Shown: positions 28,188 to 38,220, numbered from the stretch's first letter. The stretch is 64,000 nt of DNA from AP-15 sp963845735 (GCA_963845735.1 CAWJTR010000011.1:1-64000); one strand, 5' to 3'. The notes: a model not told the origin generated them from the letters alone. A program made the numbers and translations.

Positions 28188-29028
28188 TCAGCGATGGCGC
28201 CAGACCTTGAGGGCCGAAATCACCAAGATCACGGCGAGCAGCGGGAGCAAGATCGATGACGGCACCAGCCCAAGCAGTCGGCCGCCGACGAAACTGCCGA
28301 TAATCGACCCCGCCGCCATCACCAGCACAAACCCCTTATTTTGCCCGAGAACCACGAAACTGCGATCCCGGCTATAGCGGGTAAAACCGACGAGCATCGT
28401 CGGTAGGCTCACTGCGAGTGACAAACTACCGGCGAGTTTGATATCCGCACCGAACAGCAGCACGAGCGTAGGGATGAGCAACACGCCACCTGCAACACCG
28501 AGCAGCGCGGCAACGATGCCAATCGCAACGCCAGCCGCAACACCGGCGATTGCCTGAGCGGCACCCGTCAACATGGCCCCCGATGTTGCCACGTCGTGAC
28601 CGAGCAGCAGCACGCCGGCAATACCGACCAGCAAAATAGCGATGACGCGATAGAGCGATTGCGAGGCCAGCCGCGTCGCCCACCCGGCCCCGAACCAAGC
28701 GCCGAGCAGACTGCCCGCACAGTAGGTTGACGATGATCGACCAATGCGCGGCCAGTGCCGAGAACGGCACGGCCGATGCGCGAAAGGGCAAGGCCGATGC
28801 AACGACAACAAGGCTCATCGCTTTGTTGAGGATCACAGCTTGCAGCGCCGCGAACCGGAACGCCCCGATCAGCAGCGGCAGCCGAAATTCCGCACCGCCA
28901 AGACCAATCAAACCCCCGAGCGCGCCGATGACGGCACCTCCGACGAAAGCAAGTGGCGTGCGGCGCGTGGCCGGCCCGGATAATTCGGTCGCCGTCGCCG
29001 TCGCCGTCGCCCTCGCGTGTTCGCTCAT
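28188..29028 (-). CDS. TSUP (TauE/SafE) family membrane permease (one frameshift)
   Basis: About 280 residues after removing one extra T near 28720. The N-terminal half (VGGAVIGALGGLIGLGGAEF, then LNKAMSLVVVASALPF) and C-terminal half (AIGIVAALLGVAGGVLLIPT, LPTMLVGFTRYSR, VGGRLLGLVPSSILLPLLA) are the two repeats of the TSUP fold, with about eight helices. Members export or import sulfite, organosulfonates or related anions. Two operator copies lie just upstream of its start, behind the ModE-like regulator gene, suggesting control by molybdate or another oxyanion. Confidence 0.86.
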
Positions 29029-29040
29029 TGCCGCCTCTCG

Positions 29041-29064
29041 CGCTATGGCAATATAGCTATAGCG
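29041..29064. promoter_or_regulatory. operator copy 1, ModE-like palindrome
   Basis: CGCTAT (29041-29046) and ATAGCG (29059-29064) are inverted around a 12-nt spacer. The symmetry extends to TCTCGCGCTAT (29036-29046) against ATAGCGCGAGA (29059-29069). The half-site and spacing resemble ModE binding sites. It lies 13 bp upstream of the TSUP start codon. Confidence 0.55.
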
Positions 29065-29072
29065 CGAGACAT

Positions 29073-29096
29073 CGCTATGGCAAAGAAGCTACAGCG
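29073..29096. promoter_or_regulatory. operator copy 2, direct repeat of copy 1
   Basis: CGCTATGGCA...AGCTACAGCG repeats copy 1 at 20 of 24 positions. Centre-to-centre distance is 32 bp, about three helical turns, so two dimers could bind the same face. It is 10 bp from the end of the ModE-like gene. Confidence 0.5.
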
Positions 29097-29105
29097 GCTC
29101 GCTCA

Positions 29106-29462
29106 TTAGATTTTTGCGCCGGCGTCTGGCCGTGCCCGCCGTGCTAGCGCCGCCATATCATCGATAGCCATGGCAGCGGCGCGTTCATGAACGCTGCGAT
29201 AGCGTTCCAGCACTTCCGCACCGAACGGCGTCAGCGTTGCGCCGCCGCCGCCAGAACCGCCCGGTGCGGCCGTCACCACGGGTTCGGTGAAGGCTTGGTT
29301 CATGCTGTCGAGCAGCAGCCACGCCCGCTTGTAAGACATCCCCATCTCACGTGCAGCGGCCGAGATCGAACCGGTATCGCGGATACTTTCGAGCAGCTTC
29401 GCTTTGCCGGGCCCGATCCGCGCGCCGGATTCAAAAACGATGCTAATCCTGAGCCTCGCCAT
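29106..29462 (-). CDS. ModE-type regulator, DNA-binding domain only
   Basis: 118 residues from MARLRISIVFESGARIGPGK. It matches the N-terminal LysR-like winged-helix domain of ModE: LLESIRDTGSISAAAREMGM and SYKRAWLLLDSMNQAF, with a GGSGGGGATLTPFGAEVLER wing. The molybdate-binding (MOP) domains of full ModE are missing, as in many short ModE-like regulators. It is directly upstream of the TSUP gene with only the two operators between, so it probably controls that gene. Confidence 0.88.
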   Translation of the reverse strand: MARLRISIVFESGARIGPGKAKLLESIRDTGSISAAAREMGMSYKRAWLLLDSMNQAFTEPVVTAAPGGSGGGGATLTPFGAEVLERYRSVHERAAAMAIDDMAALARRARPDAGAKI

Positions 29463-29750
29463 CCGCGCACTGTGTGAGGTTAAGACTCTGACCGAGTTCG
29501 GGGATGCAGGTGGAGCTGGCTTAGGCTCTCCGGTGATTTCCAGCCGGTCACAATGAGGGTCGAGGTGCGTCTGCTCTTGGGTTTGGTGTCCTCCAGGAAC
29601 ATCGTGCCGTTGTATATCCGCAAGTACTCGCGAGAGAAAGCTCCGGATGCGGATGTCATTCCCTGTTAACGCGTTGCGCCGGGCGGGCGGGTAAACATAA
29701 GATGCCGCCGCCCTCGCATCGCGAGCGGAGGGTTTGGAGAGGCCGAAGTT

Positions 29751-31496
29751 ATGCTGTCCAGAGCGAATACGGCGTTGTCGCAGATCCACATGCAGATCAT
29801 GTGGAGCCGGCTGATCGCGGTGGTCGAAGAGCAGGCGCAGACCCTGGTGCGCACCGCGTTTTCGACGACGGTGCGCGAGGCCGGGGATTTGTCGGCGGGG
29901 GTGTTCGACCGCGACGGCAACATGCTGGCGCAGGCGGTGACCGGCACGCCGGGCCACGTCAACTCGATGGCGGCGGCGGTCAAGCATTTCCTCGACGCCT
30001 TTCCGCTGAGGACGATGCGGCCGGGCGACCATTACATCACCAACGACCCGTGGCTGACCTGCGGCCACCTGCACGATCTGACCGTGGTCAGCCCGACTTT
30101 TCTGAATGGCGAGGCGGTCGGCCTGTTCGCCAGCACCGTCCATGTCGTCGATATCGGCGGGCTCGGCATGGGGCCGGACGGGCGCCAGGTGTTCGAGGAG
30201 GGGCTGTCGATCCCGCTGATGGCGTTGGCCCGCGAAGGCCATATGAACGACGACCTGCTGCGGGTGATCCGGGCCAATGTGCGCGAGCCATTGCAGGTCG
30301 AGGGCGATGTCTACGCGCTCGCCGCGTGCAACGACGAGGGCAGCCGGCGGCTGGTCGAGATGATGGAGGAGTTCGGCATCGCCAATCTCGACCGGCTCGG
30401 CGAGCACATCATCGAGACCTCGCGCGAGGCGACGATCGAGGCGATCGGCAAGCTGAAGCCCGGCCATTACAAGAACAGGCTGACGATGGACGGCTATGAC
30501 CGCCCGTTGACCCTGGCCGCCGACATGACGATCGGCGACGGCGGCATCCATGTCGACTTTGCCGGGACCTCGCCGGCCAGCGCCTTTGGCATCAATGTCG
30601 TGCTGAACTACACGCTCGCCTACACCGCGTTCGGGGTCAAATGCCTGGTGGCGCCCGAGGTGCCGAACAACGCCGGCTCGCTGGCGCCGATCACGGTCAG
30701 CGCACCCGAGGGGTGCCTGTTGAACGCCAAGCGGCCGCGCGCGGTCGCCGCCCGGCACACGGTCGGCCACATGCTGCCCGATCTGGTGTTCGGCTGCCTG
30801 CATCAGGTCATCGACGGCGGGGTGCCGGCCGAGGGCGCCTCGTCGTTGTGGATCCCGCAGATCTATGGCGGCGCCGACGTGCTCGACGAGCTGGGGGCGG
30901 AGGAGGGGAGGGCGCCGCCCGAAATCAGGCCGTTCAGCACCGCGATCTTTCATTGCGGCGGGGCCGGGGCGCGGCCGGGCAAGGACGGGCTCGACGTGAC
31001 CGCGTTCCCCTCCGGGGTGCGCACGATCCCGGTCGAGGCGACCGAGGCGGTGGCGCCGGTGCTGTTCCGGCGGCGCGAGTTTCGCGAGGGATCGGGCGGG
31101 GCCGGGCAATTCCGCGGCGGGCTCGGCCAGATCATCGAACTGGGCGGCGCCGACGGCACGCCGATCGCGATGCTGTGCAATTTCGAGCGGATCGGCAATC
31201 CGGCGCGCGGCCGCGACGGCGGCGGCAAGGGTGCGCTGGGCCGGGTCACCCTGGTTTCCGGCAAGCCGATCGGCCCCAAAGGCCGGCAGAGCGTGCCCGG
31301 CGGCGATTTCATCCGCCTCGAACTGCCGGGCGGCGGCGGGTTTGGCGACCCGGCCGGGCGCGATCCCGAGCAGGTCGCGGTCGACGTCGCCGACGGGCTG
31401 ATCTCGCGCGAGACGGCGCTCGATGATTATCGCGTCGCCCTCGCCGCCGACGGGACCCTCGACCGCAGGGCTACAGCGGCGCTGCGCGCGGGCTGA
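29751..31496 (+). CDS. hyuB: hydantoinase B/oxoprolinase family protein
   Basis: 581 residues. N-terminal QIMWSRLIAVVEEQAQTLVR and AFSTTVREAGDLSAGVFD; GHVNSMAAAVKHFLDAFP; ITNDPWLTCGHLHDLTVV; C-terminal LPGGGGFGDPAGRDPEQV, all typical of HyuB. Such proteins normally work with a HyuA subunit in ATP-dependent hydrolysis of hydantoins, 5-oxoproline or carboxylation of acetophenone-like substrates. No hyuA is adjacent, so the partner must be elsewhere. The 288 bp upstream (29463-29750) show nothing recognisable. Confidence 0.93.
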   Translation: MLSRANTALSQIHMQIMWSRLIAVVEEQAQTLVRTAFSTTVREAGDLSAGVFDRDGNMLAQAVTGTPGHVNSMAAAVKHFLDAFPLRTMRPGDHYITNDPWLTCGHLHDLTVVSPTFLNGEAVGLFASTVHVVDIGGLGMGPDGRQVFEEGLSIPLMALAREGHMNDDLLRVIRANVREPLQVEGDVYALAACNDEGSRRLVEMMEEFGIANLDRLGEHIIETSREATIEAIGKLKPGHYKNRLTMDGYDRPLTLAADMTIGDGGIHVDFAGTSPASAFGINVVLNYTLAYTAFGVKCLVAPEVPNNAGSLAPITVSAPEGCLLNAKRPRAVAARHTVGHMLPDLVFGCLHQVIDGGVPAEGASSLWIPQIYGGADVLDELGAEEGRAPPEIRPFSTAIFHCGGAGARPGKDGLDVTAFPSGVRTIPVEATEAVAPVLFRRREFREGSGGAGQFRGGLGQIIELGGADGTPIAMLCNFERIGNPARGRDGGGKGALGRVTLVSGKPIGPKGRQSVPGGDFIRLELPGGGGFGDPAGRDPEQVAVDVADGLISRETALDDYRVALAADGTLDRRATAALRAG

Positions 31497-31545
31497 CGCC
31501 GGCGCCGTCATTGCCGATGGCGACGGTGATACCCCGGCCGCCCCG

Positions 31546-32301
31546 CTACCAGCGGCCATAGTGGCAGACATACCAGGCCAAGCCGATCAGCTCGTGCAGC
31601 GCGTAATAGCTGTCGAGCAGCGCGGGGATTTGCGGCAGAAAGCTCGCCGGCCTCAGCCTCAACCTCCGGCCGCTGGCGGTCGGCGCGGCGACCACCGGGT
31701 AGCCGACGGCGCGGAACGACCATAATGCCCGCGCCATATGCCAGCGGTTGGTCACGACCAAGGCCGCCGGGATGCCGGCCCGGCGCAGCATCTCGGCCGA
31801 ATAGAGCGCGTTTTGGTAGGTCGTCGTCGAACGATCTTCGCGCCAGCGCGCCGACAAGCGAAAATCGGTCTCGAGCGCCTCGGCCATCATGTCGGCCAGC
31901 GGCGCGTCGGCATCTGCGACCCGGCCGCCGCTGACCAGGATCGGCAGACCTGTCCGGCGCGCTTCGCTCGCCGCTTCGGCCAGCCGCGCCAAGGTGACCG
32001 GTCCCACCATGTCCTTTGCGCCGGCAATATTGCTGTGCCGGAAATCGCCGGAGAGGACCACGATCGCGGCCGGCGGCGCCGGCGCCGGCAGGGTGGGGAT
32101 TATGCCGGCCAGCGCCTCGGCGGAGCGGATCAGACCGAACGCCGCGAGCGGGGTCGAGGTGATGTAAAGACAGGCCATCGCCGCCGTCGCCAGCACGAGG
32201 CCGGTCCGCCGCCATCGCCAAGCGAGAATGACCCCGACCATCGCCAGCAGCACGAACAGGTTCGGCGGGATCAGCGAAGAGTAGGAGATCCACTGCAGCA
32301 T
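31546..32301 (-). CDS. YdcF/SanA-type (DUF218) membrane protein
   Basis: 251 residues with two N-terminal helices (about residues 12-60), then a DUF218 domain: AIVVLSGDFRHSNIAG, GLPILVSGGRVADADAPLA, DRSTTTYQNALYSAEMLRRA and ALVVTNRWHMARALWSF. The family is linked to envelope and polysaccharide processes (SanA, ElyC), but the reaction is undefined. It heads a polysaccharide-type locus and is 33 nt downstream of the acyltransferase gene 32335-33412. Confidence 0.87.
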   Translation of the reverse strand: MLQWISYSSLIPPNLFVLLAMVGVILAWRWRRTGLVLATAAMACLYITSTPLAAFGLIRSAEALAGIIPTLPAPAPPAAIVVLSGDFRHSNIAGAKDMVGPVTLARLAEAASEARRTGLPILVSGGRVADADAPLADMMAEALETDFRLSARWREDRSTTTYQNALYSAEMLRRAGIPAALVVTNRWHMARALWSFRAVGYPVVAAPTASGRRLRLRPASFLPQIPALLDSYYALHELIGLAWYVCHYGRW

Positions 32302-32334
32302 GGTGGATTGGGTGACAGATCGCCCGAGTTCGCG

Positions 32335-33412
32335 TCAGCCGAACGGGGCGACGCGCTCGCCGCGCAGGCGGTGATAGATCTTCGCCGCTTCGCGCTTGAG
32401 CCCGAGCCCGAGCCCGCGCCGCGTACGCGGGTTGGCCGCGGTGATTCCCCAGCGTTCGCGGCGCCGCGGCAGCCATAATTTCTTATAGGGGTCGTCGCCG
32501 CGCCCGAAATTGATCTCGTAAGGGCGGTCCTCGGCGAGCACGCGCTCGATCATCTCCATGGTCAATAATGTGCCGAGCGAAAAATCGTCGAAGCGCTTGT
32601 CGTGAGCGAGTTTGTAGATGACGGCGCGGCCGTTCCATACGATCCAGAACTGCGCCGCGGCGGGGATGCCGTCGAGGGAAGAGATGGCGAGACGCAGCGC
32701 TCCCTCCGCGGCGGCCAGCCGGATCAGCGCCGGAATAAAGTCGGGGTACATCTCAGCCGGCTTCCAACTTTGCGCGTAGATCGCCGCGTAATCGGCGATT
32801 GCCGGCTCGATGCCGGCGGATTTGGCATAAAACACGGTTTCAAGCCGGCCGCCCGCGGCCAGCCGGCGGCGCTTGCGGCGCCAGGTGTTGCGCAATTCCG
32901 AGGGACGCTGCGCGAGGTAATCGGCAAAGCTCATCCCCGCGGTTTCCTCGTACCAGGTTCCCGGAGTTAAAGACGCATTCGACGAACAACCCGGCGCCTC
33001 GCAGAGCGGCAATTGCGGCGCCGAAGGACGGCGCGCGCGGATCGAGCTCCTCCAAGGCGATGGCGTCCCAGCGCGGAAATTCGTCGAGGATTGCGCTCGA
33101 CGATCGCGCCGATCCCGGCGGCGAGATCGGCCTCCGGCGCGGCGAGGATGCCGTGCTCGACGCTGTAGGCGTTGGTCAGGCTGGCGAGGCGCCGCCGCCC
33201 TTCGCCGTCCACGACCTGAAGCACGAGCGCCGACGCCGAGCCCGACCGCTCGTCACTGTAGAGCCGGGTTTCGGTCGCCGGCGGTACGCCGTGGCACGCC
33301 ATCAGATCGTACCAGCCGGGCAGCGCGAAAAAGAGTCGCGCGCGGCGGCGTCGAACAGGGCAGCCAGCCCGCTCGGCAGTCGCCGAAAATCGGGGTTGCG
33401 GTAAACTGGCAT
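32335..33412 (-). CDS. CelD/FemAB-like acyltransferase (three frameshifts)
   Basis: Reconstructed across three frames from MPVYRNPDFRRLPSGLAALF, through ALPGWYDLMACHGVPPATET, LASLTNAYSVEHGILAAP and WYEETAGMSFADYLAQRPSE, to YEINFGRGDDPYKKLWLPRR. Breaks are near 33330 (one T missing), 33091 and 32959 (extra A each). The late motif is the GNAT-fold signature seen in CelD and in the FemAB-related proteins of exosortase-associated loci. It likely transfers an acyl or aminoacyl group onto an envelope polymer. It is divergent from the glycosyltransferase gene that starts at 33459. Confidence 0.8.
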
Positions 33413-33458
33413 CAGCCGAGCGGTATCACGCGACGCCGGCCCCGCAGCCGCATTTGGT

Positions 33459-34693
33459 GTGGTCCCGCAGGTGCAGATCCTTACTTTTACGACGTTATAT
33501 CCGAGTGCCGCGCGCCCCCAACACGGGATTTTTGTCGAGACGCGGCTGCGAAAGCTGGTCGAAAGCGGCGAGGTCCAGGCCCGGATCGTCGCTCCCTGTC
33601 CGTGGTTTCCGTTCACCTCGCCGCGCTTTGGCGGCTATTCGGTACTGGCCCGGGTGCCGCCGGAGGAAATGCGGCACGGGCTGCATATCGATCACCCGCG
33701 TTATCCGCTGCTGCCCAAGATCGGCATGAGCACGGCGCCGCTGGCGCTCTTCGCCGCGGTGCTGGCGCGGCTGCGCCGGCAGATCGACGCGGGCGGCGAC
33801 TTCGATCTGATCGACGCCCATTATTTCTACCCCGACGGGGTTGCCGCGGTGCTGCTCGGCCGCGCGCTCGGGCGGCCGGTGGTCGTCACCGCACGCGGCA
33901 GCGACCTCAATCTGATCGCCGATCATGCCGATACCGCGGCGCTGGATTCGCTGGGCGGCGGCGCATGCGGCGGGGCTCGTCACGGTGTCGAGCGGCCTCA
34001 GAGACCGGCTCGTGGCGCTCGGGACCGCGCCGGAGCGGATCCGGGTATTGCGCAACGGCGTCGATCTCGCGCTGTTTCGCCCAGGCGACCGCGAAGCGGC
34101 GCGGCGGCGTCTCGGCTTCACCCGGCCGACCCTGCTCGCGGTCGGCAATCTGGTGGCGCTGAAGCGGCACCCGCTGATGGTCGAGGCGCTGGCGCTGTTG
34201 CCCGACGCCGATCTGGTCATCGTCGGCGAGGGGCCCGAGCGCGCGGCGATCGAAGCATTGGCGCGCGCCCGCGGCCTCGCCAATCGGGTCCGCCTGCTCG
34301 GCCAAATGCCGCAGCAGGAGCTTCCGGAGATCTACGGAGCGGCCGATCTGTTGCTGCTGGTCTCGACCCATGAGGGCTGGCCCAACGTGCTGCTCGAAAG
34401 CATGGCCTGCGGAACCCCGGTGGTGGTCTCGGACATTGCCGGCATCGCCGACATCGTCGCCGCGCCGGCGGCTGGGCGCATCGTTCCCGGAGATCACGCC
34501 GGAAAACCTTGCCGGCGCGATCAGCGACCTCCTCGCCGCGCCGCCCGAGCGCGCCGCCACCCGCGCTTATGCCGAGCAGTTCGACTGGCAGAGCACGACC
34601 GACGGGCAGATCGCGCTGTTTCGCGAGGTGTGCGCCCAGTACCGCAGCGACGCGGCCATGGCGGGAACTCATCGTCGCAAGACCCGGGCATAG
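33459..34693 (+). CDS. GT4-family glycosyltransferase, TuaC-like (two frameshifts)
   Basis: About 410 residues after removing an extra G near 33930 and an extra C near 34486. N-terminal domain: FTTLYPSAARPQHGIFVETR, DLIDAHYFYPDGVAAVLL and VVVTARGSDLNL. C-terminal GT-B nucleotide-sugar domain: GLVTVSSGLRDRL, LLAVGNLVALKRHPLM and EIYGAADLLLLVSTHEGWPN, then SMACGTPVVVSDIAG. These are retaining enzymes that add a sugar to an exopolysaccharide or teichuronic-type chain. It begins with GTG and its end overlaps the convergent glycosyltransferase gene by 25 nt. Confidence 0.86.
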
Positions 34694-35874
34694 ACTTCGG
34701 CATAGCGGGCGACGCTATGCGCCCAGCATCGCTCGCTGTCGATGAACCGGGCGGCGCACGCGCGGATGCGCGGCCACGACGCAGCGTCGTCGAGTGCCGC
34801 GAGCACCCCTTCGGCGAGCAGACCGGGATCATCGGGGGGAAAGAGGTAGCCGGTCTCTCGGTCGCGGATCAGCTCGCGATGGCCGCCGACATTCGAGGCG
34901 GCAACGATTCGCTCCTGCGCCATCGCTTCGAGCGGCTTCAGCGGCGTCACCAGCTCGGTCAGGCGCAGGGACACGCGCGGAAAAACCAGAAGATCGGCGA
35001 GATCGTAATAGCGGCCGATTTCTTCATGCGGCACCCGCCCGGTGAAGATCGCGCTGTCGCCGAGGTCGAGGTCGCGGGCGAGCGTCCGCAACTTCTCCTC
35101 CTCCGGACCGCCGCCGACGAGGAGGATTGCGATGTCCGGGCGCCGGCGCTGCATCAGGGGCAGCGCGCGCAGCAGCAGATGCAGGCCCTCATAGGAATAA
35201 AATGAGCCGAAAAAGCCGAGCACCCGCTTGCCGGCGAGGCCGAGCCGGGCGGCGAGCGCAGAATCGGGAGCACCCGGCCCGTGAAATGCATTGCGGTCGA
35301 CCGCATTGGGGATGACCGTGATTTTCTGCGCCGGAATGCCGCGGGCGGCGATTTCGCCACGCAGCCCCTCACAGATCGTGGTTACCGCGTCGGCCCGCCG
35401 CATCGCGCGGGTCTCGATCAGCCGGGTGGCGCGATAGCGCAGCCCGGCCTCGCCTTGGGTCCCGTGGCTCGCTGCCCCGTCCTCCCACAGCGCACGCACT
35501 TCGTAGACGACCGGGATGCCATGACGGCGGCCGGCGCGAATCGCCGGGAGCGCGTTGAGGACCGGCGAGTGGGCGTGCAGGATCTGCGGCCGCACTTCGT
35601 CCACGACCTCGTCGAGGCGGCGCCCGAGATCGCTGACGATCTTCAGCTCGCGCGCCCAGGGCAGCCGGGCGCCGAGCCCGTTCGGCGCCGGCGTGCGCAA
35701 AAATTCCCAATCGCCGATATGTTCGCGCGGCGGCCCCGGCGCGTAATGCTTGCCGCTGGTCAGCAGCACCGGCTCCCAGCCCAATGCCCGCTGTTGGTTG
35801 ACGATGCCGAGCGTGCGAAAGACATAGCCGCTCTGCAGCGGCAGCGAATGGTCGAGGATGTGCAGGACCCGCAT
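34669..35874 (-). CDS. GT4 glycosyltransferase, exosortase A/PEP-CTERM-associated type
   Basis: 401 residues, intact. The start MRVLHILDHSLPLQSGYVFR with TLGI is the hallmark of the XrtA/PEP-CTERM-associated glycosyltransferase subfamily. It also has ILHAHSPVLNALPAI, PVVYEVRALWEDGAASHGTQ, KITVIPNAVD and GHRELIRDRETGYLFPPDD. In other bacteria these genes sit in exosortase A exopolysaccharide clusters. No exosortase or PEP-CTERM substrate is seen in this window, so the rest of the system may lie elsewhere or be absent. Confidence 0.9.
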   Translation of the reverse strand: MRVLHILDHSLPLQSGYVFRTLGIVNQQRALGWEPVLLTSGKHYAPGPPREHIGDWEFLRTPAPNGLGARLPWARELKIVSDLGRRLDEVVDEVRPQILHAHSPVLNALPAIRAGRRHGIPVVYEVRALWEDGAASHGTQGEAGLRYRATRLIETRAMRRADAVTTICEGLRGEIAARGIPAQKITVIPNAVDRNAFHGPGAPDSALAARLGLAGKRVLGFFGSFYSYEGLHLLLRALPLMQRRRPDIAILLVGGGPEEEKLRTLARDLDLGDSAIFTGRVPHEEIGRYYDLADLLVFPRVSLRLTELVTPLKPLEAMAQERIVAASNVGGHRELIRDRETGYLFPPDDPGLLAEGVLAALDDAASWPRIRACAARFIDSERCWAHSVARYAEVYARVLRR

Positions 35875-35969
35875 CGTCCGATCGCGTTTGTTGCCGCTTT
35901 CCGGGCCTTATACCAGGATCGCGCAATGTCGAGCTTATGCCGCATCGGCTGAACTTGGGTTAACAAGGG

Positions 35970-37094
35970 GTGCACGGCCAAACGCGCGCGCCGGGCGAGG
36001 TCGCGTTCCGCCGCGAGGCGCTGCCGCCGCTCGCCGAGCTCGAGCGCGAATGGCGGGCGCTCGAGGCCGTCGCGCGCCCGTCCTTCTTCGTCTCGTGGGC
36101 CTGGATCGGGAGCTTGCTCGACGCGATCCCGGCGGCGAGCCGGCCGATGCTGCTGCGCGGCCACGCACAGGGCGAGACGATGGCGCTGGCGCTGGTCGGT
36201 AGTGCGGTCACCCGGCGCCGCTACCGGCTGATCCGCTCGCGCGGCCTTTATCTGAACGAAACCGGCGACCCGCAATATGACGCGATGACGATCGAGCACA
36301 ACGGCATCCTGTGCGCGGATGGCAGCGAGCTCGCCGTCTTCGACGCGCTGCTGGCCTGGTTTAGCGGGCTGCGCGGCGAGGCCGACGAACTCCATTTCAG
36401 CGGCTCGTTGGTGCGGCTGCCCGAGGCAGCGCTGGCCGCCCATCGGTTGATGCGCCACGAGATCGCCAAGCCTTCATATTCGGTCGATCTCGGTCTCCTC
36501 GCGGCGAGCGACGGCGCGCTCGACCCGGTGCTCAGCGCCAATGCCCGCCAACAGCTGCGCCGCGCGTTGCGGAATTTCGAAGCGCACGGGCCGCTGCAAT
36601 TGCGCGAAGCCGCCACCGAGGCGGAGGCCCAGAGCTGGTTCACCGGATTGAAGGCGCTGCATTGCGCCTCGTGGGAACGGCGCGGCATCGCGCACTCATT
36701 CAGCGGCGGGTTTTTCGAGAAGTTCCACCGCCGGCTGATCGAGCGCCATTTTGCCGAGGGTGCGATCCAACTCGTCGAGGCGCGGGCCGGCGAGCGGGTC
36801 ATCGGCTATCTCTATAATTTCCGCCGCGACGGCCGCGTCTATGCCTATCAGAGCGGGTTTGACGACGCCGACCCGCGCGAGCGCCCGGGGGTCGTCACTC
36901 ATGCGCTGGCGATCCGGCACGCCTTCCGTTCGGGCATGCGCGTTTATGATTTCATGGCCGGCCGCAACCGACTGAAGGAGAGCTTTGCCACACGGTGCGA
37001 ACCGATGCTGTGGCAGGTGGTCCAGCAACCACGTCTCGCCTTTCGTCTCGAGCACCTCGCCCGCCGTTTGAAGCACGGAGTGGGGCTGGCCTGA
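35970..37094 (+). CDS. GNAT/CelD-like acyltransferase
   Basis: 374 residues from a GTG start, intact. Signatures are PSFFVSWAWIGSLLDAIP, LSANARQQLRRALRNFEAHG, FFEKFHRRLIERHFAEG, GYLYNFRRDGRVYAYQSGFD and VYDFMAGRNRLKESFATRC. This is the third CelD-like protein of the window and the second in the polysaccharide locus. It is divergent from the XrtA-type glycosyltransferase gene and followed by the epimerase gene, 65 nt on. Confidence 0.86.
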   Translation: MHGQTRAPGEVAFRREALPPLAELEREWRALEAVARPSFFVSWAWIGSLLDAIPAASRPMLLRGHAQGETMALALVGSAVTRRRYRLIRSRGLYLNETGDPQYDAMTIEHNGILCADGSELAVFDALLAWFSGLRGEADELHFSGSLVRLPEAALAAHRLMRHEIAKPSYSVDLGLLAASDGALDPVLSANARQQLRRALRNFEAHGPLQLREAATEAEAQSWFTGLKALHCASWERRGIAHSFSGGFFEKFHRRLIERHFAEGAIQLVEARAGERVIGYLYNFRRDGRVYAYQSGFDDADPRERPGVVTHALAIRHAFRSGMRVYDFMAGRNRLKESFATRCEPMLWQVVQQPRLAFRLEHLARRLKHGVGLA

Positions 37095-37159
37095 GAAATC
37101 GCTTGCCGGCGGCGGAGCGAAACGATAGGGCAGGCCGCTATCCCCTGGCCAGGAGTCCC

Positions 37160-38149
37160 ATGTCGATTCTTGTGACCGGCGCAGCCGGGTTCATCGGTTT
37201 TCATGTCGCCAAGGCGCTGCTCGAGCGCGGCGACCAAGTCGTCGGCATCGACAACCTCAACGATTATTACGATGTGCGGCTGAAACAAGCGCGCCTCGCC
37301 GAGCTCGCCGCCTTTCCCGGCTTCGTCTTCGCCAAGCTCGATGTGGCGGACCGCGACGGCGTCTTTGCCCTGGTCGATCGCCACAAGGATCTGACCGGGA
37401 TCATCCATCTCGCGGCGCAGGCCGGGGTGCGCTATTCGCTCGAAAACCCGTTTGCCTATATCGACGCGAATGTGATGGGCACGCTGGTCATGCTCGAAGC
37501 GGCGCGACGCATAAAACCGCTCACGGCAATCACTTACGCGTCGTCCTCTTCGGTTTACGGCGCCAACCGCAAGCAGCCGTTCAGCGTCGACGATCCGGTC
37601 GATCAGCCGGTCTCGCTGTACGCCGCGACCAAGCGCAGCTGCGAGCTGATCGCGCGCAGCTACAGCCATCTCTATGGCTTGCCGGCGACAGGATTGCGGT
37701 TTTTTACCGTCTATGGGCCGTGGGGCCGGCCGGATATGGCGGCCTATCTGTTCACCAGGGCGATTCTCGCCGGCGAGCCGATCAAGGTGTTCAACGAAGG
37801 CCATATGGCGCGCGACTTTACCTATATCGACGACATTGTCGCCGGCACGATCGCCGCGCATGATCGCGCCCCCGCGGCGGGAGCGGCCGGGGACGGGGTT
37901 GCGCACCGGATCTACAATCTCGGCAACCATCGGCCCGAAAAACTGCTCGATTTCATCGCGGTTCTCGAACGGGCGCTGGGGCGCACCGCAAAAAAGGAGC
38001 TGCTGCCGCTGCAGCCCGGCGACGTGCCGGAGAGTTTTGCCGATATCGAATCCGCGCGGCGCGATCTCGGCTTTGAGCCGAAGACGACGATCGAAGAGGG
38101 GATCGGCCGCTTCGTCGCCTGGTACAAGCGCTATCACCGGATCAATTGA
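37160..38149 (+). CDS. UDP-glucuronate 4-epimerase-like NAD-dependent epimerase
   Basis: 329 residues. Rossmann motif GAAGFIGFHVAKALLERGD, then GIDNLNDYYDVRLKQARL, HLAAQAGVRYSLENPFAYID, catalytic YAATKRSCELIARSYSHLYG (Y-x3-K) and FFTVYGPWGRPDMA. The DNLNDYYD motif and the VYGPWGRPDMA segment are those of UDP-GlcA 4-epimerases (UDP-GlcA to UDP-GalA), and the enzyme would supply an acidic sugar for the polysaccharide. An AGGAG site is 8 nt before the ATG. Confidence 0.92.
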   Translation: MSILVTGAAGFIGFHVAKALLERGDQVVGIDNLNDYYDVRLKQARLAELAAFPGFVFAKLDVADRDGVFALVDRHKDLTGIIHLAAQAGVRYSLENPFAYIDANVMGTLVMLEAARRIKPLTAITYASSSSVYGANRKQPFSVDDPVDQPVSLYAATKRSCELIARSYSHLYGLPATGLRFFTVYGPWGRPDMAAYLFTRAILAGEPIKVFNEGHMARDFTYIDDIVAGTIAAHDRAPAAGAAGDGVAHRIYNLGNHRPEKLLDFIAVLERALGRTAKKELLPLQPGDVPESFADIESARRDLGFEPKTTIEEGIGRFVAWYKRYHRIN

Positions 38150-38220
38150 TCGACCGGCCCGCGTGCGATCGTCATGCGCCGAGACGCCTTTTTTAACTAT
38201 ATTCGGTCAGATTCTGTCAC

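Noticed and set aside
29106..31571. An 821-codon open frame opposite the hydantoinase gene
   Set aside because: It is the antisense of hyuB, with a Pro/Arg/His-rich shadow translation; only its last 118 codons (ModE-like) are real.
38160..38205. Rho-independent terminator after the epimerase gene (T-run at about 38189)
   Set aside because: The sequence before the T-run forms only a 3-bp stem by eye, too weak to call.
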